Assembly (NCBI GenBank): GCA_964437515.1
Contig: CAYTHB010000001.1
Span: 1 to 64,000 of the forward strand
Reading direction: 5' to 3'
DNA: 64,000 bases
Origin: Sterolibacterium sp964437515
Lineage (GTDB): Bacteria > Pseudomonadota > Gammaproteobacteria > Burkholderiales > Rhodocyclaceae
In this document: positions 41,845 to 49,817 of the stretch, piece after piece
How the letters are laid out: the number at the start of each line of letters is the position of its first letter
Numbering within the stretch: position 1 is the stretch's first letter
Notes under the pieces: model-generated
Databases searched by the model: none
The model's input: the letters and a program-made list of their open reading frames with translations, nothing else
What the model was told of the DNA's origin: nothing
Made by a program: the position numbers and the translations under genes

Positions 41845-42183
41845 ATGAAAAAAATCGAAGCCGTCATCAAGCCCTTCAAACTCGACGAGGTACGCGAAGC
41901 CCTCTCTGATATGGGCATTTCCGGTCTCACCGTCACCGAAGTCAAGGGATTTGGCCGTCAAAAAGGCCATACCGAGCTGTATCGCGGTGCAGAATACGTC
42001 GTCGATTTTCTACCCAAGATCAAGATTGAAGTCGTCGTCAGCAACGAAACCGTCGAACCGGCCATCGAAGCCATCATCAAGGCCGCCCACACCGGCAAGA
42101 TTGGTGACGGCAAGATATTTGTCAGCGCCGTAGAGCAGGTCGTCCGCATCCGCACAGGAGAAACCAACGAGGCAGCACTTTGA
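41845..42183 (+). CDS. glnB: Nitrogen regulatory protein P-II
   Basis: A 112-residue trimeric signal protein sensing 2-oxoglutarate and ATP/ADP. It starts MKKIEAVIKPFKLDEVREAL. The T-loop GHTELYRGAEYVVDF contains the uridylylated Tyr51 counted from this start, and GDGKIFVSAVEQVVRIRTGE is the C-terminal signature. The frame opens at 41803, but the ATG at 41845 gives the exact family length. The link to nadE is common in betaproteobacteria. It converges with polA. Confidence 0.97.
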   Translation: MKKIEAVIKPFKLDEVREALSDMGISGLTVTEVKGFGRQKGHTELYRGAEYVVDFLPKIKIEVVVSNETVEPAIEAIIKAAHTGKIGDGKIFVSAVEQVVRIRTGETNEAAL

Positions 42184-42249
42184 CAATACTCGTTGCTGGA
42201 CGTGTATTTTTTTGATAGCAGGTACTTACATTGCTTTCATTTCAATGAA

Positions 42250-45039
42250 TCAATGCGCCGCGTCCCAGTTCGCCCCGATACCGACTTCCGTCACAAGGGG
42301 TACCTTGAGTTGCGCCACCCCGTTCATGAGACGCGGAAGTTGCTCACGCACCAGCGTCAGCTCGGCATCCGGCACTTCCAGCACCAGTTCGTCGTGCACC
42401 TGCAAGACCAATCGGCTTTTCAAACCTTCACGATCCAGCCAATCCTGAACCGCCCGCATGGCCAGCTTGATGAGATCGGCGGCCGTCCCTTGCATGGGCG
42501 CATTGATCGCCGCGCGCTCGGCAGCCTGACGGCGACCGGACTGGGTGGCATGGATGTCGGGTAGTCCCAGACGCCGTCCCAGCACCGTTTCAACGTAGCC
42601 CATTTCACGCGCCTGTTGGCGCGTCTCTTCCATATAGCGTGCCACGCCGGGGTAGCGTGCAAAATAACGCTCCATATAAGCCGCAGCGGCTCTGCGATCA
42701 ATATCCAGCTCACGCGCCAGGCCAAAAGCAGACATGCCGTAAATCAATCCAAAATTGATGACCTTGGCGGCGCGGCGCTGGTCGGCGCCGATTTCCAACG
42801 GAGTGACCCCGAAAATTTCTGCCGCCGTCGCACGATGAATATCCTCGCCATGGGCAAAGGCATCGAGCAAGCGCGCATCGCCCGAAAGATGCGCCATGAT
42901 GCGTAGCTCGATTTGAGAGTAATCCGCTGAAACAATACTCATGCCAACCGGCGCGACAAAAGCACTCCGGATGCGCCGCCCCGCCGCAGTACGCACAGGA
43001 ATATTCTGAAGATTCGGCTCCGAACTGGCGAGCCGCCCCGTGACCGCCGTTGCTTGCGAAAAATGGGTATGAACCCGCCCTGTCTGTGGATTCACCATGC
43101 GCGGGAGCTTGTCGGTATAAGTACCTTTGAGCTTGGCCAGATGCCGGTATTCCAGAATGAGCTTGGGTAAAGGATGGTCAAGTGCCAGCTCGCTCAAGGC
43201 TTCCTCACTGGTGCTCGGATCACCCGAAGGCGTTTTCTTGCGCGGCTTCAAACCCATCTGGACATAAAGCACGTCCTGTATCTGGCGCGGTGAATTGATG
43301 TTGAAAGGACGCCCCGCCTGCTCATGTGCCTGCTGTTCCATGCGGACGAGTTCTCGCCCCAGTGCATCACTCTGCTGCACCAGCGCATCCACATCCAGCA
43401 ACATGCCGTGACGCTCCATACGGTAGAGCACTTCAGCCACCGGCAATTCGATATTGCGATAGATGTCAGACAATCGTGACTCAGCAATGAGCGTGCGTTC
43501 GAATACCTGGTGCACGCACAAAGTCAGATCGGCATCCTCTGCCGCATAGGTGCTGGCACGTTCAATATCGACCTGGCTAAAGGGAATGCGTGCCGCCCCT
43601 TTGCCGGTCAGATCGTCATAGGCAATCGAAGACAAACCCAGATGCCGCAAGGCGAGCGCACCCAGATCATGCGGCTTGTCGCTTTCAAGCACATAAGACG
43701 CTAGCAACGTGTCGTCATGGATACCACGCAAAGTGATGCCGTGATTGGCAAAGACATGACGATCATATTTAAGATGCTGCCCCAGCTTGGGCGCATCTGC
43801 AGATTCCAGCCAGGGGCGCAGTCGCTCAAGCACTTCGTTCAGCGGCAGTTGTGCTGGAGCCCCAGCGTAGTCGTGCCCCAAGGGCAGATAGGCGGAATGC
43901 AGCACCCCGCACCCCTCCCCTTCCATCACGGCAAATGAGATACCCACCAGGCGCGCGGCAAATGGCTCCAAAGCACTGGTTTCCGTATCCAGCGAAGTCA
44001 GCGTCGCACGCTCTATTTTCGCTAGCCAACGTTCAAAATCCGGCCATGTCAGCAAAGTTTCGCCAGGCTGTCGATCCGGCAAATGAACTTCATGGGGAAT
44101 GGCCTGTTCCGTTTTCGACGCAAGGGGCGATGACGGAAAAGTCGGTACAGCGTCCGGAGAATGAGAATGCGCTTGTATTTCACGCAACCAGGTTTTGAAT
44201 TCCAGTCGCCCATACAATTCGGCCAAGCGGACACGGTCAATGTCTTGGGCAGACAACTCCTGCACCGTTTGCGGCAGGGGCAAATCACAAACAACAGTCA
44301 GCAGTTTTCTACCCAGCGGCAAAAAATCAAGCGAGCGACGCAGGTTCTCACCCACCACACCTTTGATGCTTTCTGCATTCTCCATGATGGCATCCAGCGT
44401 GCCGTATTGCGTGAGCCATTTCACCGCCGTTTTGGCACCCACTTTATCCACGCCCGGAACCCCATCCACGGTATCACCCACCAGCGCGAGGTAATCGACG
44501 ATACGCTCCGGCGGTACGCCAAATTTCTGGTTCACCCCGTCGATATCGAGTGTCTCGTTACTCATGGTGTTGACTAGCGTGACGTGAGAATTCACCAGTT
44601 GCGCGAGGTCTTTGTCACCCGTTGAAATCAGACAATCAAAACCAGATGCCGTCGCACGGGTTGCCAGTGTGCCAATGACATCATCGGCCTCGACACCCTC
44701 CACCATCAATAAGGGCCAGCCATTGGCACGGATACAATCGTGTAACGGTTCGATCTGGCGCACCAGATCATCCGGCATGGGCGGTCGATGTGCCTTGTAC
44801 GGCGGATACCATTCATCGCGAAAAGTCTTGCCTTTTGCATCAAAAACCACGGCACGATAAATATCCGTGTCAGCCACATCCGGGTGCTGTGTCTTGTAGT
44901 CGGACAGCAGGCGGCGTAGCATGTTGAGCACACCATAAATCGCCCCGGTCGGTTCATTGGCCTGATTACGCAAATCAGGCATGGCATGAAAAGCACGATA
45001 AAGATAGGACGAACCGTCAACAAGCAATAATATGGGCAT
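42250..45039 (-). CDS. polA: DNA polymerase I
   Basis: Repair and Okazaki-fragment polymerase of 929 residues. The N-terminal 5'-nuclease domain starts MPILLLVDGSSYLYRAFHAM and includes GVEADDVIGTLA. The middle 3'-5' exonuclease domain shows SLDTETSALEPFAARLVG with intact acidic residues. The polymerase domain has ASSEPNLQNIPVRT, SADYSQIELRIMAHL (motif A), RRAAKVINFGLIYGMSA and LQVHDELVLEVP (motif C). An open frame upstream to 45198 is not credible; the ATG at 45039 gives the family start. Confidence 0.96.
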   Translation of the reverse strand: MPILLLVDGSSYLYRAFHAMPDLRNQANEPTGAIYGVLNMLRRLLSDYKTQHPDVADTDIYRAVVFDAKGKTFRDEWYPPYKAHRPPMPDDLVRQIEPLHDCIRANGWPLLMVEGVEADDVIGTLATRATASGFDCLISTGDKDLAQLVNSHVTLVNTMSNETLDIDGVNQKFGVPPERIVDYLALVGDTVDGVPGVDKVGAKTAVKWLTQYGTLDAIMENAESIKGVVGENLRRSLDFLPLGRKLLTVVCDLPLPQTVQELSAQDIDRVRLAELYGRLEFKTWLREIQAHSHSPDAVPTFPSSPLASKTEQAIPHEVHLPDRQPGETLLTWPDFERWLAKIERATLTSLDTETSALEPFAARLVGISFAVMEGEGCGVLHSAYLPLGHDYAGAPAQLPLNEVLERLRPWLESADAPKLGQHLKYDRHVFANHGITLRGIHDDTLLASYVLESDKPHDLGALALRHLGLSSIAYDDLTGKGAARIPFSQVDIERASTYAAEDADLTLCVHQVFERTLIAESRLSDIYRNIELPVAEVLYRMERHGMLLDVDALVQQSDALGRELVRMEQQAHEQAGRPFNINSPRQIQDVLYVQMGLKPRKKTPSGDPSTSEEALSELALDHPLPKLILEYRHLAKLKGTYTDKLPRMVNPQTGRVHTHFSQATAVTGRLASSEPNLQNIPVRTAAGRRIRSAFVAPVGMSIVSADYSQIELRIMAHLSGDARLLDAFAHGEDIHRATAAEIFGVTPLEIGADQRRAAKVINFGLIYGMSAFGLARELDIDRRAAAAYMERYFARYPGVARYMEETRQQAREMGYVETVLGRRLGLPDIHATQSGRRQAAERAAINAPMQGTAADLIKLAMRAVQDWLDREGLKSRLVLQVHDELVLEVPDAELTLVREQLPRLMNGVAQLKVPLVTEVGIGANWDAAH

Positions 45040-45053
45040 GACAGGAGGAAAAA

Positions 45054-45131
45054 ATGCGCGTAACAATGACACGGGAAAATAAACCTGAAAACTTCGGAAT
45101 GAATGTGAATGCCGCAGGAGGCCACGCATGA
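45054..45131 (+). CDS. Short ORF coupled to the LOG gene (possible leader peptide)
   Basis: A 25-codon frame (MRVTMTRENKPENFGMNVNA, then AGGHA) with a strong AGGAGG seven bases before its ATG. Its TGA overlaps the ATG of the downstream LOG-family gene (ATGA). It lies divergently next to the polA start. No homology is claimed; it may set up translational coupling or may be chance. Confidence 0.35.
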   Translation: MRVTMTRENKPENFGMNVNAAGGHA

Positions 45132-45898
45132 GCCTCTGGAACAAAACCCCTCGGCCATTCCCCCCCACACGCGACGGGGAGAGCTGGATCCCCGCCAAGC
45201 CTTCTGCATCATCAGCAGCAGCACCCTATGCTTCACGCGAAGCGTGGCGACTGCTGGGTATTATGTCAGAGTTCGTCGAGGCGACTGACCGCCTGAGCGA
45301 CATCCGCCCCGCTGTCACCATCTTTGGCAGTGCGCGGGTACAACCGGACTCCGAGTATTACCTGCATACCGAAAAAATCGCACGCTTGCTATCCGATGCA
45401 GGCTTCAGCGTGATTTCCGGCGGCGGCCCAGGCATCATGGAAGCCGCGAACAAAGGTGCTCATGCCGGTTCCAGCCCCAGCGTAGGTTTGAACATCCAGT
45501 TGCCGATGGAACAATCCGCCAATCCTTATCAAGACATCTCGCAAACCTTCCGTCATTTTTTTGCGCGTAAATACATGTTCGTGCGCTTTGCGGCAGCCTA
45601 TGTCGTGGCACCCGGTGGCTTTGGCACGCTCGATGAACTGCTGGAAGCACTCACACTGATCCAGACCAACAAAACCCCGCGCATCCCCTTGATCCTCGTG
45701 GGAAGCACATTCTGGGAAGGATTGCTGGATTGGTTCCGTGACCGACTGGTGGGTGAAGGCATGATTAGTCCGGAAGACATGGATCTCATCCAGGTCATCG
45801 ACGAGCCTGCTGAAGTCGTTGCCGCCATCTTCAAATACTACGAGCGACGCGGCTTTGAACGCTTACCCGAGGAACACGAGTTGCTACTGAACCTTTGA
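45128..45898 (+). CDS. LOG-family Rossmann-fold protein (TIGR00730-like)
   Basis: A 256-residue protein with VTIFGSARVQPDSEYYL (about residues 60-76), SGGGPGIMEAANKGA (about 97-111), RKYMFVRFAAAYVVAPGGFG and TLDELLEALTLIQTNK (about 158-178). These include the PGGxGTxxE motif of the lysine-decarboxylase-like LOG family. Relatives hydrolyse nucleoside 5'-monophosphates or cytokinin ribotides; the bacterial physiological substrate is uncertain. The start is coupled to the short ORF by ATGA. It lies divergent from polA. Confidence 0.9.
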   Translation: MSLWNKTPRPFPPTRDGESWIPAKPSASSAAAPYASREAWRLLGIMSEFVEATDRLSDIRPAVTIFGSARVQPDSEYYLHTEKIARLLSDAGFSVISGGGPGIMEAANKGAHAGSSPSVGLNIQLPMEQSANPYQDISQTFRHFFARKYMFVRFAAAYVVAPGGFGTLDELLEALTLIQTNKTPRIPLILVGSTFWEGLLDWFRDRLVGEGMISPEDMDLIQVIDEPAEVVAAIFKYYERRGFERLPEEHELLLNL

Positions 45899-45933
45899 TA
45901 AAATCCATCCTTCCTTCGTTCAAGGCACCTTCC

Positions 45934-46260
45934 ATGCGCCGTCCCTTCATGATTCTTGCCATGTTGATTGCATGGCCTGTTGCCGCACAGCAACCCGCAG
46001 ACCTGCAACCGCTGCCGGAAGTGCCACCGCCCCCCGGTCTGGTCGATCCTTCGCTGGAACCTCAAGTCACCATCACCAAGCGGGGTTCGGATCGTGTCGA
46101 GGAATATCGTGTCAATGGCAAACTTTACATGCTCAAAGTGACCCCGCCCAATGCGCCGAGCTACTATCTTGTCGATGAACGTGGTGATGGACAAATGATG
46201 CGGCGAGATACGATCGGGAATGGATTGAGCGTGCCACAGTGGGTAATCGGGACGTTCTGA
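45934..46260 (+). CDS. DUF2782-type exported protein
   Basis: A 108-residue protein with signal peptide MRRPFMILAMLIAWPVAA. The mature part has a Pro-rich stretch (LPEVPPPPGLVDP), then EPQVTITKRGSDRVEEYRVN and GKLYMLKVTPPNAPSYYLVD, the pattern of DUF2782 proteins common beside polA in betaproteobacteria. Function unknown, probably periplasmic. A frame opening at 45895 with TTG is less likely. Confidence 0.82.
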   Translation: MRRPFMILAMLIAWPVAAQQPADLQPLPEVPPPPGLVDPSLEPQVTITKRGSDRVEEYRVNGKLYMLKVTPPNAPSYYLVDERGDGQMMRRDTIGNGLSVPQWVIGTF

Positions 46261-46324
46261 ATGTTCTGAACAACAACCTCACCCACCTCGCCTACTTCAC
46301 TCTCCCCACTCAAACGCACGACGC

Positions 46325-47131
46325 ATGCAGGCTCGCGCCCTTCCCGTTGCACGCGGCCCTTTCTGGCTCATACTGGCGCTGCATCTCTATCGACGCAACC
46401 CGCCTTTACTGAGCTTGCTGGCCTTTGCCAACCTGCTCCTCTTGCTGGTTGCCAGCTTGGCGCAACCGCTCGGGCCATTCATGCTGCTCCTGCTCTCGCC
46501 CTTGTTCGTCACGCTGACGGCCAATGCCTGTGCCGTCATTTCAAAATACGGATTACAAATCAGCCACCCTGCGCTGCTATTACACGGCATCCGAAAGCAT
46601 TTCAGTTTATTGCTGCGTCTTGGCATCGTGCAGATGAGTTATGTCCTCCTTGTAGTCATCGCACTAGAAGCACTGCTGCCTGAAATCAACACCCAACTTC
46701 TGACAGGCGCACCAGCGACCTCCATGGGAAGCGATCCTGCAACATCCGCAGCACTCAATATCGACCCCACCCAGCTGGGTATTCTTTTTTTGCATCTAGG
46801 GCTAACCGCCGCGTTGGTACTGCCGGCCTTCTGGTTCGCGCCCCTGCTCACCGCTTGGCATGGGGTGCCCCCCTTCAAAGCCATTTTTTTCAGCTGGGTG
46901 GCCGCACTCCGCAACTGGCGCGTATTTCTAGCCTATGCCATCACAGCTGGCATCATCGGAGTGCTCTTGCCTTCCATCCTCGTCGGCGTGCTCATGATGA
47001 TTTCAAGTACGCTCGGGGAGCTGGTCGCCTCCGTATTACAAATCATATTGCTGGTTATTTTCGCCCCCATGCTCATGACAGGGGTTTATTGCAGCTACAG
47101 CGACATTTTCACAAATCCTCCTCATGCCTGA
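46325..47131 (+). CDS. BPSS1780-like membrane protein
   Basis: Polytopic inner-membrane protein of 268 residues with about six helices. The N-terminal segment RALPVARGPFWLILALHLYR is the mark of the BPSS1780 family, and the final part VIFAPMLMTGVYCSYSDIF also fits. Function unknown. The gene overlaps the start of nadD by 8 bases, so it is probably co-transcribed with nadD-rsfS-rlmH. Confidence 0.8.
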   Translation: MQARALPVARGPFWLILALHLYRRNPPLLSLLAFANLLLLLVASLAQPLGPFMLLLLSPLFVTLTANACAVISKYGLQISHPALLLHGIRKHFSLLLRLGIVQMSYVLLVVIALEALLPEINTQLLTGAPATSMGSDPATSAALNIDPTQLGILFLHLGLTAALVLPAFWFAPLLTAWHGVPPFKAIFFSWVAALRNWRVFLAYAITAGIIGVLLPSILVGVLMMISSTLGELVASVLQIILLVIFAPMLMTGVYCSYSDIFTNPPHA

Positions 47132-47783
47132 GCCTCTGAAACCCCTTGGCATTCTGGGAGGTACCTTCGATCCGGTTCATTTCGGCCACTTGCGTCTGGC
47201 AGAAGAAGCCTGTGAGTATCTCGATCTAACTGCGGTACGCTGGATTCCCGCCGGGCAGCCCGCGCATCGCACCGCCCCGACCAGCACTGCACAGCATCGT
47301 CTGAACATGGTGCGCGCGGCCATCTCAGACAATCCCCGCTTTCATCTGGATGACGCCGAAGTGCTCAGTGACGCACCCAGCTATAGCGTCCCCACCCTGC
47401 AACGTCTGCGCACTGAACTCGGGGGAGAGCAACCCTTGATCTTGCTGCTCGGCACCGATGCCTTTCTCGGACTGGAACGCTGGCATCGCTGGCGCGAACT
47501 CTTTGAACTGGCCCACATCGCCGTTGCAACCCGACCGGGAACCACATTCGATCCGGCACAATGCTCACCCCTGCTTGCGGCTGAACATGCAGCACGTCAG
47601 ACGATCTCACCGCTCTCCTTGCAAGCCACGCCAGCAGGTCATATCCTGACCTTCCCCATCACGGCACTGGATATTTCTGCCACCCAGCTACGCACCCAAC
47701 TGACCACCGGGCACAGCCCCCGCTATTTGCTTCCCACACAAGTTCTCGACTATATTTTTTCACATCATCTCTATTCTTCCTGA
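47124..47783 (+). CDS. nadD: Nicotinate-nucleotide adenylyltransferase
   Basis: Adenylates nicotinate mononucleotide to deamido-NAD, the step before NadE, whose gene lies 7 kb upstream. 219 residues. The nucleotidyltransferase motif GGTFDPVHFGHLRLAEEA includes the conserved HxGH, and the C-terminal ISATQLRTQL is the second signature (ISSTxxR-like). Overlaps the preceding membrane-protein gene; rsfS follows in 20 bases. Confidence 0.95.
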   Translation: MPEPLKPLGILGGTFDPVHFGHLRLAEEACEYLDLTAVRWIPAGQPAHRTAPTSTAQHRLNMVRAAISDNPRFHLDDAEVLSDAPSYSVPTLQRLRTELGGEQPLILLLGTDAFLGLERWHRWRELFELAHIAVATRPGTTFDPAQCSPLLAAEHAARQTISPLSLQATPAGHILTFPITALDISATQLRTQLTTGHSPRYLLPTQVLDYIFSHHLYSS

Positions 47784-47803
47784 TTACCGGACTTTCTCAT
47801 TCG

Positions 47804-48205
47804 ATGGACGTAAGAAAACTACAAAAAATTGCTGTTGCCGCCCTTGAAGACATCAAGGGACGCGACATTGAAGTCATCAATACCCGAAAGCTCAGCGCGC
47901 TGTTTGATCGCATCATCATTGCCAGTGCCGACTCAACACGTCAGGTCAAAGCCCTGGCGCGCAATGTACAAGACAAGGTTCGTGAAGCGGGTGGCGATGT
48001 CATCGGGCTGGAAGGTCAAGAAGGTGGCGAATGGGTGCTGGTCGATCTGGGCAATATCGTCGTCCATGTCATGCAGCCCGCTGTGCGCCAGTACTACAAC
48101 CTCGAAGAACTCTGGCAATCGCACCCAGGACGCGCCAAAAAAGCTTCGGCTGAAGAGACTGAAGAGTCGGAAGAGTCGGAAGAAACTGAAGATGCCTCGA
48201 CATAA
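47804..48205 (+). CDS. rsfS: Ribosome silencing factor RsfS
   Basis: Binds uL14 and blocks joining of ribosomal subunits in stationary phase or starvation; 133 residues. The conserved domain (about 1-110) shows IAVAALEDIKGRDIEVINT, DRIIIASADSTRQVKALA and GGEWVLVDLGNIVVHVMQP. An acidic tail follows (EETEESEESEETEDAST), built from short Glu-Ser-Glu/Thr units and longer than usual for the family. nadD-rsfS-rlmH is a conserved order. Confidence 0.95.
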   Translation: MDVRKLQKIAVAALEDIKGRDIEVINTRKLSALFDRIIIASADSTRQVKALARNVQDKVREAGGDVIGLEGQEGGEWVLVDLGNIVVHVMQPAVRQYYNLEELWQSHPGRAKKASAEETEESEESEETEDAST

Positions 48206-48211
48206 GTCACC

Positions 48212-48682
48212 ATGAAATTGCGCATACTGGCCGTCGGCACCCGTATGCCCGGCTGGGTGGATGAGGCATGGCATGATTTTGCCAAGCGTATGCCGCGCGA
48301 AATGCCGCTGGAACTGGTCGAAATCAAGGCCGAACCCCGAACCACCGGAAAGCCACCCGCCATCCTGATGGCCGCAGAAGCAAACCGGCTACGCGCCGCC
48401 TTGTCAGGGCGTTGCCGTAAAGTCATGCTGGATGAACGCGGTGATAACCTCACCACACAGGCACTGGCACAACGCCTCGAAACCTGGCTGGGCGCAGGCG
48501 AAGACGTCGCCATCGTCATCGGCGGCCCGGACGGGCTGGATGCCGACTTCAAGAAAGAAGCCGACGAAACCTTACGTCTTTCCAGCCTCACCCTGCCTCA
48601 TGCCCTGGTGCGCGTCATTCTCGCCGAAGCCCTGTATCGTGCCGCCAGCGTATTAAAGGGACATCCCTATCATCGGGAGTGA
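48212..48682 (+). CDS. rlmH: 23S rRNA pseudouridine-1915 N3-methyltransferase
   Basis: SPOUT-class methyltransferase modifying pseudouridine 1915 of 23S rRNA; 156 residues. It begins MKLRILAVGTRMPGWVDEAW and contains the SAM-knot motif VIGGPDGLDADFK (about residues 104-116) and LSSLTLPHALVRVILAEALY. It ends in the standard GHPYHRE. It starts 6 bases after rsfS. Confidence 0.96.
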   Translation: MKLRILAVGTRMPGWVDEAWHDFAKRMPREMPLELVEIKAEPRTTGKPPAILMAAEANRLRAALSGRCRKVMLDERGDNLTTQALAQRLETWLGAGEDVAIVIGGPDGLDADFKKEADETLRLSSLTLPHALVRVILAEALYRAASVLKGHPYHRE

Positions 48683-48787
48683 ATCTATTTATCCGGCAAT
48701 TAAATATTGCGCAGGGTGGCCATGGCATCACACCGGGTGATGACAATTAAATCTTGATTTCAGGGTGAATAGGGTTAACCATAAAAG

Positions 48788-48827
48788 CACCACCCCGCCC
48801 TACGGGCACCCCTCCATAGAGGGGAAT
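48788..48827 (+). repeat. GC-rich direct repeat, left copy
   Basis: Reads CACCACCCCGCCCTACGGGC, then ACCCCTCCATAGAGGGGAAT. A near-identical copy lies at 49044-49085. Each contains a small CCCTCCNNNGAGGGG hairpin. Together they frame the 43-bp tandem array. Confidence 0.8.
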
Positions 48828-48867
48828 TTATGTAATTGTAATGACCTCGAATCACCCCTCTGCGTGA

Positions 48868-48989
48868 GCAACCTCGAATAGTTCCCCTCCGTGGAGAGAA
48901 TGCTCACGCAGCAACCTCGAATAATTCCCCTTCGTGGAGAGAATGCTCACGCAGCAACCTCGAATAATTCCCCTCCGTGGAGGGGTGGA
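48868..48989 (+). repeat. 43-bp tandem repeat, about 2.8 copies
   Basis: Unit begins GCAACCTCGAATAATTCCCC and ends GAATGCTCACGCA. Copies start at 48868, 48911 and 48954, with the last ending early in CCCTCCGTGGAGGGG. Copies differ by one to two bases. The repeats are head to tail without spacers. The whole gap 48683-49169 holds only these repeats and the two flanking GC-rich copies; I see no gene in it. Confidence 0.88.
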
Positions 48990-49043
48990 CGGCGAAGCCG
49001 GACGGGGTGGTGCTGTCAGACGGAGAGGTATCTTTTGCGCCCG

Positions 49044-49085
49044 CCACCACCCCGCCCTACGGGCACCCCTCCACAGGAGGGGAAT
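49044..49085 (+). repeat. GC-rich direct repeat, right copy
   Basis: Matches 48788-48827 apart from the hairpin loop (CCACAGGAGG in place of CCATAGAGG). Immediately to its left, GGAGGGGTGGACGGCGAAGC and CGGACGGGGTGGTG partly complement it, so a large stem could form. Confidence 0.78.
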
Positions 49086-49169
49086 GGGTTCGAGGTTTTT
49101 CGGTATCCGGTATCAGCAAATACAACTGAGGTTTCTAGGTTCATATAACGATGAGATAATCCGCTCATC

Positions 49170-49787
49170 ATGACTCCAATTGAAACCCGCATTTATCTCG
49201 CTTCACGCAGCCCACGTCGTCGTGAGTTGCTGCACCAGATCGGCGTTCCTTTCGATCTACTGTCCTTCCGCGCCCCGCCGCGTGAGGATCCGGAAGTCGA
49301 CGAACGTGTGCACCCCGGTGAATCACCTGAACAATATGTCGTGCGCGTGGCACGTGCCAAAGCCGCTCATGCCGATACCCTGATTCATGCCCGCCACTTT
49401 CCTACTCGCCTGCTGCTGGCGGCCGACACCACACTGGATCTGGAAGGCGAAATCATCGGCAAACCTCACGACATTCCCGAAGCCATCGATATCCTGTCTC
49501 GACTTTCAGGGCGTGAGCATCGGGTTCTGACTGCCGTCGCCGTGTCGAATGGACGTGAGATCGACCATACGCTCAGTATCAGTACTGTGCGATTTCGCGA
49601 TTTGAGTGAATCAGAAATCCGACATTACGCCCACACCGGTGAGCCACTCGACAAAGCCGGGGCTTACGCCATTCAAGGCCATGCGGGCATGTTCGTCGCT
49701 GAAATTCACGGCTCACACAGCGGCATCGTCGGGCTGCCCTTGTGTGAAACGGTGCTACTGCTACGGCGCTTCGCTTATCCAATCTGA
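49170..49787 (+). CDS. maf: Maf-like nucleotide pyrophosphatase (YhdE type)
   Basis: House-cleaning enzyme removing non-canonical or excess dTTP/UTP-type nucleotides; 205 residues. It shows IYLASRSPRRRELLHQIGVP (about residues 8-27), VARAKAAHADTL, LLAADTTLDLEGEIIGKPHD with the catalytic Asp, and YAIQGHAGMFVAEIHGSHSG. The DTxVxL/QG patterns favour the YhdE group over YceF. It begins the maf-rng pair, about 30 bases before rng. Confidence 0.92.
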   Translation: MTPIETRIYLASRSPRRRELLHQIGVPFDLLSFRAPPREDPEVDERVHPGESPEQYVVRVARAKAAHADTLIHARHFPTRLLLAADTTLDLEGEIIGKPHDIPEAIDILSRLSGREHRVLTAVAVSNGREIDHTLSISTVRFRDLSESEIRHYAHTGEPLDKAGAYAIQGHAGMFVAEIHGSHSGIVGLPLCETVLLLRRFAYPI

Positions 49788-49817
49788 CTCCATTCTGATA
49801 CTGACATCCAAGCCGCC

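Noticed and set aside
48868..48989. CRISPR array
   Set aside because: The 43-bp units are directly head to tail with no unique spacers, and no cas genes are present.
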